Source: Candidatus Polarisedimenticolia bacterium (GTDB lineage Bacteria > Acidobacteriota > Polarisedimenticolia > Gp22-AA2 > AA152). From it: 64,000 nucleotides of DNA. The notes under the pieces were generated by a model. That model saw only the letters and a program-made list of their open reading frames with translations. It was not told where the DNA came from and made no database searches. The stretch is from the NCBI GenBank assembly GCA_036004685.1, contig DASYRE010000046.1, positions 1 through 64,000 of the forward strand, in the 5' to 3' direction. Both the position numbers and the translations under genes were made by a program. Positions within the stretch are counted from its first letter, which is position 1, and each line of letters starts with the position of its first letter. Positions 26,715 to 34,762 of the stretch are shown here, piece after piece.

Positions 26715-27466
26715 GTGCTCCCACGATGGAAGCCCGGCTCGCGGTGCGGCAACGGCCGGTCGCCAGCAGCCCGATCATGCTGCAGAAATGGCGGGATCTC
26801 CTGTTCCTCCACTGGGAATACCCCACTGAAGCGATCCAGCGGACCCTGCCCGAGGGGCTGTCGGTCGACACCTTCGAGGGGAAAGCCTATCTGGGGATCG
26901 TTCCTTTCTTCATGCGGGACGTCCGGCCTCCTGTCCTTCCCGCTTTCCCGGGCGTTTCGAACTTCCTGGAGCTGAACTTCCGCACCTACGTCCACGACCG
27001 CAACGGGATCCCCGGGGTCTGGTTCTATTCGCTGGACGCCAATCAGTGGCTGGCGGTGAAGACGGCCCGGGCCCTGTTCCACCTACCTTATTACTACGCG
27101 GCCATGACGGCCTGGACCGACGCGGCCAAAGGCATCTGCTACCGGGCCCGCCGGGAGGCTGCTCCGGAGCGCGAGCTGTCGTACGATTATCTCGCCCGGG
27201 GACAAGACGTCGCGTCGGAGCCGGGCTCCCTGGAGTTCTTCCTGATCGAGCGCTACGTCCTGTTCGCCTGGGCCGAGGCCTCCCGGACGCTCTACTCGGC
27301 GCGCGTCTGGCACCGGCCGTATCCTCTGGAGACGGTCGAAGTGACGCGTTGCGACGCGGAGCTGTTCGCCCTCGACGGCTTTCCGCCGCCGGCGCGCCGG
27401 CCGGATCACCTCCTGTTCTCCCACGGCGTCGACGTCGAGGTCTTCATGCCGCGCCGAGTAATCTAG
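26711..27466 (+). CDS. DUF2071 family protein
   Basis: 251 residues with the DUF2071 signature: LLFLHWEYPTEAIQRTLPEG, then AYLGIVPFFMRDVRPP, FLELNFRTYV and GVWFYSLDANQWLAV. The fold is related to acetoacetate decarboxylase, but the catalytic Lys of that enzyme is not evident and no activity is established. It starts inside the stop of the amine oxidase gene, so the two are likely expressed as one operon. Cytoplasmic by sequence. Confidence 0.88.
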   Translation: MSAPTMEARLAVRQRPVASSPIMLQKWRDLLFLHWEYPTEAIQRTLPEGLSVDTFEGKAYLGIVPFFMRDVRPPVLPAFPGVSNFLELNFRTYVHDRNGIPGVWFYSLDANQWLAVKTARALFHLPYYYAAMTAWTDAAKGICYRARREAAPERELSYDYLARGQDVASEPGSLEFFLIERYVLFAWAEASRTLYSARVWHRPYPLETVEVTRCDAELFALDGFPPPARRPDHLLFSHGVDVEVFMPRRVI

Positions 27467-27471
27467 ACCGC

Positions 27472-27500
27472 TTGACCGAGGAAGCTGCTTTTTCTAGGCT
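27472..27500 (+). promoter_or_regulatory. Sigma70-type promoter, probably leaderless
   Basis: TTGACC (27472-27477) and TAGGCT (27495-27500) are separated by 17 bases, and the ATG of the histidine kinase gene begins 6 bases after the -10. Transcription would start at or very near the ATG. No Shine-Dalgarno is seen. The -10 matches only the TANNNT core, so this is tentative. Confidence 0.4.
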
Positions 27501-27506
27501 CAACCG

Positions 27507-29702
27507 ATGTCCGAGCCTCAATTCAACGCCAATACAGGATTCGCTCTCCTCGGAGAGCTGGCCCGGCTGACGGCCCCTCCGGCGGACAGCGACGAGATCT
27601 GCGACCAGGGGCTCGCCCTGATCGCCAAGGCCCTCGGCGCCCAGGCAGCCCTGGGGTTCGAGACGGCGGAGCCGAGCCCGGCGCTGCGCCTCACATGCCG
27701 CTGGGGGAGGCCGTCTTCCGAAGATCTCGGCGCGCTGGCCGAGAGAACGGCGTCCTTGGGCGAACTGACCGAGGAGAAGGGACCTGGCGGGACGTCTTCG
27801 CGGCGCGTGGCGATCCCAATCGCCGACGAAGCGGGCGTCATGGGGGTGATGGTGCTCGAAGCCCCGGCGCGCTGGAACGCCACCGCGCGCCTCTTTGTCC
27901 AGAGCGCGGCGCGGACGCTCGGCGCCGCGCTGCGGGTCCAGCGCATGCTGGAGGAGACGCACCGGCAGGGGGAGCTCCTGGCCCGGCGGAACATCGAGCT
28001 GGAGGTGCTGCGCGAGTTGGTCGGCTCTCTCCAGGGCCTCGAAGACGAGGAGGAGATCCTGCAGACGGCTCTCGACCTGGTCCTCCAGCGGCTCGGGCTG
28101 ACCGCGGGGTGGGTCTTCTGGGGTGAGGCGAGCAGCGGAGAGCTGGGCCTGGCCGCCGCGCGCGGCGTCGCGAAGAAATTCGTGATCGAGGCGCGCGAGA
28201 AGGGGATCGGAGGCTGCCTGTGCAAGGACGTCTTCGAGACCGGGCGCCTGCGCTTCGCGAGGAACACGACCGAGTGCCCGCGCCTTCCCGATCTGGTCCA
28301 AGGCACCGAGCCGATGACCCACGCCTGCATCCCTCTGAAGTTCGAGCGGGGGACGCTCGGGGTGATGAACATCGCCAACCGGCCCGGCCGGCTGTTCTCG
28401 CCGCAGGAGCTGCAGTTCCTGGAGACCTTCGGCAACCAGGTCTGCCTGGCCGTCGACAAGACGAGGACGGCGCGCGCCGAGAGCCGGAGCAACGCCGAGG
28501 CTAAGGCGCTCGCCTCGCTCGCCCGCGCCATCGGAGGAAGCCTCAAGGAGGAGCACGTCCTCTCGGCGCTGGCCGATTACACGCGGGAGCTGCTGAGCGC
28601 CGACGTGTGCGCCATCTTCCTGGGCGAGAAGCCCTCCTCCCTGCTGTTCGCCCATCTTTCCGGACCGCCGATGGAGGGGCTGGAAGTCGGCCGTTCCGTG
28701 GACCTCGAGGCGATCGGCTCCCGCGCCTTCTCGAGCGCTCTGAACCAGCGCGCCTCGATGGTCGTCCCCAACGCCCTGGAGGATCCGCGCGGGAATCCCC
28801 AGCTGGCCCGCCGCTGGGGCATCGGATCGGCGATCATCATCCCCCTACTGGCCCACGACCGTCCTTGCGGGCTCCTCGTCGCGGGGCGCTCGCAGCCCTC
28901 GAATTGGAGCGAGGAGGAGATGAAGCTGGCCGATGCGCTCGCCGGCCAGGCGGCCGTCGCCATCGACAACGCGCGCCTCTACCGGGAGGCGCAGGACGCC
29001 TTCCTACGTCTCCAGCAGGCCCAGTACGGTATGATGCGGGCCGAACGGATGGCGACGGTCGGGACGCTGGCGTCGTCCTTGGCGCACGAGGTCCGGAACC
29101 CGCTCAACTCGATCAACCTGCAGCTAGTGCTTCTCGCCCGGCGGGTCGCCAAGCTCGGAGCCCAGGAGGAGATGGCCGGGCTGCTCGAGACGGCGCGGCG
29201 CGAGATCGCCCGGCTCGACAGCCTGGTGGAGGAGTTCCTGTCGCTCTCGACGATCGACCGGATCTCCCTCGCCGCGGCGCAGCCGGAGGAAGTGGTCCGC
29301 GAGGTGACCGCCCTGCTGGCTCCGATGGCACGCACCCGCGGCATCGAGGTCTCGGAGGATCTCGACGGCCCGCTCCCGCCCATCTCGATGGATCGGGAGA
29401 AGATCAAGCAGGTGCTGATCAACGTGGTGCGCAACGCCATCGAGGCGATGCCGGAAGGGGGATCGCTGCGCCTGTCGATCCGGCGGAGCGACGAGATGGT
29501 GGCGATCGACGTGGCCGACACCGGGACCGGGATCGCCCCGGGCCTCGACGTGTTCGACTTCTTCGTCAGCACCAAGCGGGGAGGCACCGGCCTGGGATTG
29601 CCGATCGCCCGGCGCATCGTCGAGGGCCACGGCGGCTCCCTGAGCTATCGCAGCGATCCGGGCCGGGGAACCACGTTCACGATCGCGTTGAAGGCCCGAT
29701 GA
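27507..29702 (+). CDS. Triple-GAF sensor histidine kinase
   Basis: 731 residues, no membrane segment. Three GAF-type sensor domains occupy about residues 15-150, 165-312 and 333-485. A coiled segment and the HisKA domain follow, with the phospho-accepting His at about residue 527 in SLAHEVRNPLNSI. The HATPase domain has the N box NVVRNAIEAMPEGG, G1 ADTGTGIAPG and G2 GGTGLGLPIA. GAF2 holds Cys residues in GGCLCKDVFETG and ARNTTECPRLP, which could bind a cofactor. As a soluble kinase it should sense a cytoplasmic signal and phosphorylate the adjacent NtrC-family regulator 34 bases downstream. Architecture is of the NtrB/ZraS-like class. Confidence 0.92.
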   Translation: MSEPQFNANTGFALLGELARLTAPPADSDEICDQGLALIAKALGAQAALGFETAEPSPALRLTCRWGRPSSEDLGALAERTASLGELTEEKGPGGTSSRRVAIPIADEAGVMGVMVLEAPARWNATARLFVQSAARTLGAALRVQRMLEETHRQGELLARRNIELEVLRELVGSLQGLEDEEEILQTALDLVLQRLGLTAGWVFWGEASSGELGLAAARGVAKKFVIEAREKGIGGCLCKDVFETGRLRFARNTTECPRLPDLVQGTEPMTHACIPLKFERGTLGVMNIANRPGRLFSPQELQFLETFGNQVCLAVDKTRTARAESRSNAEAKALASLARAIGGSLKEEHVLSALADYTRELLSADVCAIFLGEKPSSLLFAHLSGPPMEGLEVGRSVDLEAIGSRAFSSALNQRASMVVPNALEDPRGNPQLARRWGIGSAIIIPLLAHDRPCGLLVAGRSQPSNWSEEEMKLADALAGQAAVAIDNARLYREAQDAFLRLQQAQYGMMRAERMATVGTLASSLAHEVRNPLNSINLQLVLLARRVAKLGAQEEMAGLLETARREIARLDSLVEEFLSLSTIDRISLAAAQPEEVVREVTALLAPMARTRGIEVSEDLDGPLPPISMDREKIKQVLINVVRNAIEAMPEGGSLRLSIRRSDEMVAIDVADTGTGIAPGLDVFDFFVSTKRGGTGLGLPIARRIVEGHGGSLSYRSDPGRGTTFTIALKAR

Positions 29703-29736
29703 GCGCGCCGGCGGCGCCGGCGCCGGGCGGAGGCCC

Positions 29737-31164
29737 ATGAGCGAGGCGCAGGGACGCATCCTGGTCGTCGACGACGAGGAGACGGCGCGCAAGAGCCTGG
29801 GCCAGATCCTGTCGGACGACGGCTACGAAGTCTTGCTGGCGGCAGACGGCGGAGAGGCGCTGCGCCTCGTAGCGCAGGAGTCGCCCGCCGTCGTCCTCAC
29901 CGACTTGAGGATGCCGGGCATGGACGGCCATGAGCTCCTGAACCGCGTCCGCCAAGGCTACCCCGACGTCTCGGTCGTGATCATGACGGCGCACGGCACG
30001 ATCCGCAGCGCGGTCCAGGCTCTGCAGGAAGGCGCCGAGGACTACCTGACGAAGCCGATCGACGTGGAGGAGCTGGAATACCTGCTCGGCCGCATCCGCA
30101 AGAGGAAGTCGCTCCTGGCCGAGACGCGCATGCTGCGCGAGCGGCTGGACGACAAGTACCGGTTCGAGAACATCATCGGGCGCAGCCCTGAGATGCTCGA
30201 GGTCTTCCGCCTCGTCGAACAGGTCGCTCCCACCCAGGCGTCGATCCTGATCGGCGGCGACAGCGGCACCGGCAAGGAGATGATCGCCCAGGCGATCCAC
30301 CAGCGCAGCCCGCGCCGCGAGGCGCCGTTCATCAAGGTCTCGTGCGCCGCCCTGCCCGAGACCCTGCTGGAAAGCGAGCTGTTCGGCCACGAGCGCGGCT
30401 CCTTCACCGGCGCGGTCGCCCGGCGCTCCGGGCGGTTCGAGCTGGCCGCCGGCGGCACGATCTTCCTCGACGAGATTGGCGACATCCCGGCGGGGATGCA
30501 GGTCAAGCTCCTCCGCTTCCTCCAGGAGAGGCAGTTCGAGCGGGTCGGGGGAAACCAGACGCTGACGGTCGACGTCCGGGTGATCGCCGCGACCCACCGG
30601 AACCTGCCGAACCTGATCCGGGAAGGGAAGTTCCGTGAGGATCTCTACTACCGCCTCAACGTCATCGAGATCGTCATCCCGCCCTTGAAGACGCGCAGCC
30701 AGGACATTCCGCTGCTCGTCGATTTCTTCCTGCACAAATTCGCCCAGGCGAACGCTAAGGAGATCACCGGGCTCACGGAGGAGGCCCTGGCCGCTTTGAT
30801 GAGCTATGCCTGGCCCGGGAACGTGCGCGAGCTGGAGCACGCCATCGAGCGGGCGGTGATCCTGGCGCGCGAGCCGGTGATCGATCTGTCCCTGTTCCCG
30901 ACGCTGCCGCGCCTGGAGCCGGTGACCCGGAAAGCGGCGGGACTGGCCATTCCGGGTGCCAGCCTGGCCGACATCGAGCGCGACGCCATCCAGCGGACGC
31001 TGGAGGCGGTGGGCGGCTCCACCGCCCGCGCGGCCGACATCCTGCAAATCAGCCCGCGGACCATTCAATACAAGATGAAGCAGTACCGCTCGCGCGGCGT
31101 CGCCATCGACGAGAGGCGGGAGAAAGAGCCAAAGGAAGAAGCCGCGGACGGACCGGAAGAGTAG
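29737..31164 (+). CDS. NtrC-family sigma54-dependent response regulator
   Basis: 475 residues. Receiver domain (1-120) with acidic pocket VVDDEE, phospho-acceptor Asp56 in [11 protein letters not shown] and Lys in YLTKPID. AAA+ domain (~145-380) with Walker [10 protein letters not shown] at about 173, the sigma54-contact loop GSFTGA near 221 (usual GAFTGA, Ser for Ala), Walker [12 protein letters not shown] and the arginine finger in YYRLNV. C-terminal Fis-type helix-turn-helix [21 protein letters not shown]. It requires sigma54 holoenzyme. It follows the kinase gene, with GGAGG before its start, so the two form a two-component system. Candidate targets are the sigma54 sites near 34551, 57814 and 58068. 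Confidence 0.95.
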   Translation: MSEAQGRILVVDDEETARKSLGQILSDDGYEVLLAADGGEALRLVAQESPAVVLTDLRMPGMDGHELLNRVRQGYPDVSVVIMTAHGTIRSAVQALQEGAEDYLTKPIDVEELEYLLGRIRKRKSLLAETRMLRERLDDKYRFENIIGRSPEMLEVFRLVEQVAPTQASILIGGDSGTGKEMIAQAIHQRSPRREAPFIKVSCAALPETLLESELFGHERGSFTGAVARRSGRFELAAGGTIFLDEIGDIPAGMQVKLLRFLQERQFERVGGNQTLTVDVRVIAATHRNLPNLIREGKFREDLYYRLNVIEIVIPPLKTRSQDIPLLVDFFLHKFAQANAKEITGLTEEALAALMSYAWPGNVRELEHAIERAVILAREPVIDLSLFPTLPRLEPVTRKAAGLAIPGASLADIERDAIQRTLEAVGGSTARAADILQISPRTIQYKMKQYRSRGVAIDERREKEPKEEAADGPEE

Positions 31165-31170
31165 ACCGGA

Positions 31171-31207
31171 GCGACCCGGCCCGGGAAGCGATCCCGGGCC
31201 GGGTCGC
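31171..31207. terminator. Strong hairpin between convergent genes
   Basis: A perfect 16-bp GC-rich stem GCGACCCGGCCCGGGA (31171-31186) pairs with 31192-31207 across a 5-base loop. It sits midway between the stops of the NtrC-type regulator and the multicopper oxidase. No good T run follows on either strand, so it is an atypical but very stable bidirectional terminator or RNA-end stabiliser. Confidence 0.7.
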
Positions 31208-31222
31208 GATCAGTCCCGTGTT

Positions 31223-34200
31223 TTACGGACAGCCGTGGCCGGAAGCGGCAATCTCCGCGTCGCGCGAGCCGACTTGCGTGGCGTCGCCGCCGTCGTAGGT
31301 CCCGTTCCCTCCTCCGGTCACCTTGCGCGCCGCGAACCACCAAACCTCGCCCACCGCCGGAACCGCCGTGTAGGGCATCGAGGTCTCGACCCGGTTGTCG
31401 GCGACGCAGGCCTTTGTCGCCTGGGCGAAATCGCCGCCGGTGCTTTGCAACGTCGCGGCGTCGCCGCGGACCACGTCGTAGCTGGTGGCTCCGATCATGG
31501 ACGACCACCAGAGGAGCGCCGGCTCCATGGTCAGTCCGAAGTACGCCGTCAGCCCCGGGTCGCCGAGAGTCATCGCCGACATGGTGCCGACGGTGATGAG
31601 CCGCCGCCCCATGGCGATCGCGGTGATGCCCATGCCGGAGAGCGTCGGGTTGGCGTTGATCGCCGCGGCGAGCGCGGCGACCACCTGCTCGGGGGTTTCG
31701 CCCGGCGTCGTGTTGACCGTGATCACCACTCCCGACACCGTGATCTGCACGGTGCCGCCCTGTCCGAGCCCGCCCACCTCATAGTAGTACTCGTTGTCGC
31801 ATCCCGCCGAGCAGGCATCGCCGCCCGCCAGGTTCCCGTCGTCGCATTCCTCGGTCGGGTCGATCGCCGCGTCGCCGCACTGCACCGTCTGGAACTGCCG
31901 CATCATGTCGTGCTCCTCATGCTCCAGGATGTGGCAGTGGTACGGGTATCTTCCCTTGTAAGCGTCGAAGCGCGTGATGACCCGGAGGATCTGCCCCGGT
32001 GCCACCATGGCGGTGTCCTTCCAGCCGCTCTCCTCCGCCCCGGGAGCCTGGGGAGTTCCGTTGGGAATGATCTCGCCGTTCGGACCTTTGGTGAATCCGT
32101 CCCGATCCAGGATCTGGAACATCACCAGGTGCATGTGCATCGGATGCGACACGCCCGAGTCGTTGATGTATCTCCAGATCTCCACGGTGCCCAACTCCGG
32201 ATATTCGGTGATGTCGTCGAAACGCAGAGAGTTGATCGACCACATGGAGCGGCCGCATCCGTCGGTCAGGTCCTGCTTCAGCCGGAAGTCGCGCGTCTGC
32301 ACCGCCTGCGCCGGGTTGAGCCGTTGGATCGGGCGCAGCGTGGCCGGGATCGGGTCGACATCGCCCGCCTGATTGGTGACCCGGAACTCCATCACCTGGG
32401 GCAGGTCGGGAACGCCGTTCGGGAAAGGCGCGGCCGCGCTGTTCTGCAGCAGGATGTGATCCCCGCTGGCGTACCCGACGAAGTCCACGATCACCTCGTA
32501 GCGCTCTCCGGGTCCGATAGTCAGCGACCCGACGCCCGGAACCGGAGCTTCGAGCAACCCGCCTTCGTCGCCGACGACAGTGAAGTTCAGCGTCCCCGAC
32601 GGCGGGACGAGCGACAGCGTGTAGACGCGCGAGGTGCTGCCGTTCAGCAGCTTGAAGCGGTACTTTCCCTTCTTGACGCTCAAGTAGGGCCAGATTTTTC
32701 CGTTGACCATCACCTTGTCGCCGAACCAGTGATCCATCCACATGGCCGGGTACTTGAGCGACCCATCGGGGTTGAGCTTCTTGTCCTGGATCACGAGCGG
32801 GACTTCGTATTGCCCGGCCGGAAGGTTGATGGCGTCTTCCACCGAATCGCGAATCAGGTAGGCTCCGGCCAGACCCATGTAGACGTTCAGGCGGGTGACG
32901 CCCAGGGCGTGATCGTGGAACCAGATGAATCCCGCCTGCTGGTCGTTCGGGTAGGTGTAGGTCACGGGGGGATCCCCGGGAAGGAACGTCGACTCCGGAT
33001 AGCCGTCGAACGCCGCCGGCACGTGGCCGCCATGCAGATGGACCACGGTCTTGGCCTTGTTCTCGGCGCCGTGGATGCAGGTCATCCCTTCGCTGTCGGT
33101 CATCGTGTCGATCGCCAGGTAATGGTTGTTGGTCCGCGGGGCGTTCGTCACGAAATCACGGATGTCGTTCACCCAGTTCACCGTCACCGGCATGCCGGTC
33201 CGCGCCACGATGATCGGCCCCGGGGTGCTCATCGCCGAGACACCGTCGTGGTAGCCCCAGACGCGCGTCGGCGGGAGCTGGCTGTGGAGCTGCTGCTCGA
33301 ACTCCCGCATCGTGATGGTGTAGGTCGCCGCGCCCCCCACCGTTCCCGAGGTCGGCGTGGCGATCGGCGGAATGGGCAGCGCGTCCAGGTAAGGAGTGAG
33401 CTGGATCGGGCAGTCGGCCGTCGCGCAGGTGGAGCCGTCGCCCTGATAGGCGCCGCCGCCGGTCGTGCAGGTGCTCTGGCTGACCTCGCTGCAGGTTCCG
33501 TTGCTGGCGCAGCAGGCGCCGGTGGCCGCGACGCACGGGTTCGGCGTGCAGGAAGTTCCGTCGCCCCGGTACGTCCCGCCCACTGACAGGCAGTTGGCCG
33601 CCGTCTGGATCGTGCAGGTGCCTCCCTGGCAGCAGCCGCCGCTGATCGCCTGCGGTGTGTAGTCGATCACCAGCTTCGGCTTCCACGAGACGCCGCCCGT
33701 CGAGCCGGTGTTCTCCCGAGTCCCAAAGCGCTTCGTCGTCTGGGTGGTCGTCTCGGTGCCGATGATGATCCAGCCGAAGTTCTGCGCGGGATTGCTCAGC
33801 CACGACTGCACGTCGGCGACCAAGCCGGAGGTGGAGCCCCAGGTGTAGAACCCGGTGTTGCCGACCGTCCGTGTGGCGCTCGCGGTCAGTGTGTAGTCAC
33901 CGCCGGGAAGCGTCCAGAACAGGGTGGGATAGAAGGTGTGATGCCAAGTGGCGTCGCCGGTCGTGGGCGGCTCGCCGCGTCCCTGCTGGGAATTGCCGGT
34001 GTTCGAGGTGCCTTCTCCCCAGTTGGAGAACAGGCGATTCAGGCTGACGTTGTAGCTCGTGGTCACGGCGACCTTGTCGGCGTAGAGCGTGAGCTGGGCG
34101 CTGTTGATCGTTGCTCCGGCGGGAATGTTCCCGGCGATGTCGAAGGCCAGAACGCCGCGTCGCACGGCCGGCCGCGTTCCCGTACCCGGATCGGCGTCGG

Positions 34201-34399
34201 CGTCCTTCACCTTGCCGACGAACATCGTCGGGCCCGCGCCATCGCTGCGATCAGTGAAGCCGTCGGGCGAAATCGGCTCGTAAAGCGTGTTGTCCTTGGT
34301 CGGCTGAAGCGTCGCCGTGTTGGAGAAGACCAGTCCCGAGATCAGCAGGCCCGCGATCAGCAGCGCGAGAGTCCTTCCGTGGCGTTTGGTGATACCCAT
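31223..34399 (-). CDS. CotA-type multicopper oxidase with DNRLRE domain
   Basis: 1,058 residues from the ATG at 34399 (AAGGGG upstream). Signal peptide (LALLIAGLLISGLVFS), then a DNRLRE-type beta domain (~30-250), a Cys-rich stretch (~255-330, two GxCC...GTC units), the multicopper oxidase core (~345-855) and a Cys-rich ECDDGNLAGGDACSAGCD repeat. An FN3-like end module starts near LLWWSSMIGATSYDVVRGD. All copper-ligand motifs are present: HLHGGHV, WFHDHALG, HPMHMHL and HCHILEHEEHDMM. This is the CotA/bilirubin-oxidase class, which couples oxidation of phenolics or metals (e.g. Mn) to O2 reduction. Exported; substrate unknown. A sigma54 site lies upstream. Confidence 0.9.
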   Translation of the reverse strand: MGITKRHGRTLALLIAGLLISGLVFSNTATLQPTKDNTLYEPISPDGFTDRSDGAGPTMFVGKVKDADADPGTGTRPAVRRGVLAFDIAGNIPAGATINSAQLTLYADKVAVTTSYNVSLNRLFSNWGEGTSNTGNSQQGRGEPPTTGDATWHHTFYPTLFWTLPGGDYTLTASATRTVGNTGFYTWGSTSGLVADVQSWLSNPAQNFGWIIIGTETTTQTTKRFGTRENTGSTGGVSWKPKLVIDYTPQAISGGCCQGGTCTIQTAANCLSVGGTYRGDGTSCTPNPCVAATGACCASNGTCSEVSQSTCTTGGGAYQGDGSTCATADCPIQLTPYLDALPIPPIATPTSGTVGGAATYTITMREFEQQLHSQLPPTRVWGYHDGVSAMSTPGPIIVARTGMPVTVNWVNDIRDFVTNAPRTNNHYLAIDTMTDSEGMTCIHGAENKAKTVVHLHGGHVPAAFDGYPESTFLPGDPPVTYTYPNDQQAGFIWFHDHALGVTRLNVYMGLAGAYLIRDSVEDAINLPAGQYEVPLVIQDKKLNPDGSLKYPAMWMDHWFGDKVMVNGKIWPYLSVKKGKYRFKLLNGSTSRVYTLSLVPPSGTLNFTVVGDEGGLLEAPVPGVGSLTIGPGERYEVIVDFVGYASGDHILLQNSAAAPFPNGVPDLPQVMEFRVTNQAGDVDPIPATLRPIQRLNPAQAVQTRDFRLKQDLTDGCGRSMWSINSLRFDDITEYPELGTVEIWRYINDSGVSHPMHMHLVMFQILDRDGFTKGPNGEIIPNGTPQAPGAEESGWKDTAMVAPGQILRVITRFDAYKGRYPYHCHILEHEEHDMMRQFQTVQCGDAAIDPTEECDDGNLAGGDACSAGCDNEYYYEVGGLGQGGTVQITVSGVVITVNTTPGETPEQVVAALAAAINANPTLSGMGITAIAMGRRLITVGTMSAMTLGDPGLTAYFGLTMEPALLWWSSMIGATSYDVVRGDAATLQSTGGDFAQATKACVADNRVETSMPYTAVPAVGEVWWFAARKVTGGGNGTYDGGDATQVGSRDAEIAASGHGCP

Positions 34400-34487
34400 C
34401 GTTTTCCCCTTTCGGGTTGCCGGAGGCGATCGAAGTCGCCCCTCCCCCCTGTGATGGCCGCATTCTTGATTCGAGGAAAATGTCATC

Positions 34488-34502
34488 GCGACAAGTTGTC
34501 GC
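34488..34502. promoter_or_regulatory. 15-bp perfect palindrome in divergent region
   Basis: GCGACAAGTTGTCGC: two 7-base arms around a single G. It lies about 40 bases downstream of the sigma54 site of the multicopper oxidase gene, in its leader, and between the two divergent DNRLRE genes. It looks like an operator for a dimeric regulator. The half-site GACAA/TTGTC recurs in inverted order at 60787-60802. Confidence 0.45.
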
Positions 34503-34543
34503 CGACTTTCGACGCCAACTCACACGACTCACGCCGACAGTTC

Positions 34544-34558
34544 GCAATTCCAGTGCCA
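34544..34558 (-). promoter_or_regulatory. Sigma54 promoter of the multicopper oxidase gene
   Basis: Minus-strand TGGCACTGGAATTGC matches the core consensus TGGCAC-N5-TTGC exactly, with GG-N10-GC spacing. The predicted start of transcription is near 34532, giving a ~130-base leader before the ATG at 34399. The NtrC-family activator gene is the neighbour beyond the oxidase. A 13-bp palindrome (GAAGCA-G-TGCTTC, 34617-34629) 60-70 bases upstream could be part of the activator binding region. Confidence 0.7.
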
Positions 34559-34616
34559 GCCGTTTGACGAGATCGGACGGAGCCTCTCGAGGGTCGCGCC
34601 CGGCGTGCGCGGAACA

Positions 34617-34629
34617 GAAGCAGTGCTTC
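34617..34629. promoter_or_regulatory. 13-bp palindrome upstream of the sigma54 site
   Basis: GAAGCA-G-TGCTTC, perfectly symmetric. It lies upstream of the oxidase sigma54 promoter and 134 bases before the start of the second DNRLRE gene. It is a candidate activator site, but the distance is somewhat short for a typical enhancer and the symmetry could be chance. Confidence 0.3.
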
Positions 34630-34762
34630 GACGAAAGGAGCAGGCTGGAAAGGGCCGGTGGGACGAACGCAGCGTGCGCGTCGAACGCGGCCGGCGGGCA
34701 CCGTTCCTGCAATGGGACGTCCTCAGTCAGCGAATCGCGGATTGTGGAGGAAGGAGGTTCCT

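Larger units (their letters stand above)
34400..34762. other. Divergent regulatory region (363 bases)
   Basis: Holds the leader and sigma54 promoter of the multicopper oxidase gene, two palindromes and, on the plus strand, the leader of the second DNRLRE gene. An ORF from 34658 runs in frame into the latter, but the AAGGAGG at about 34752 shows that translation starts at 34763. No separate gene. Confidence 0.6.
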
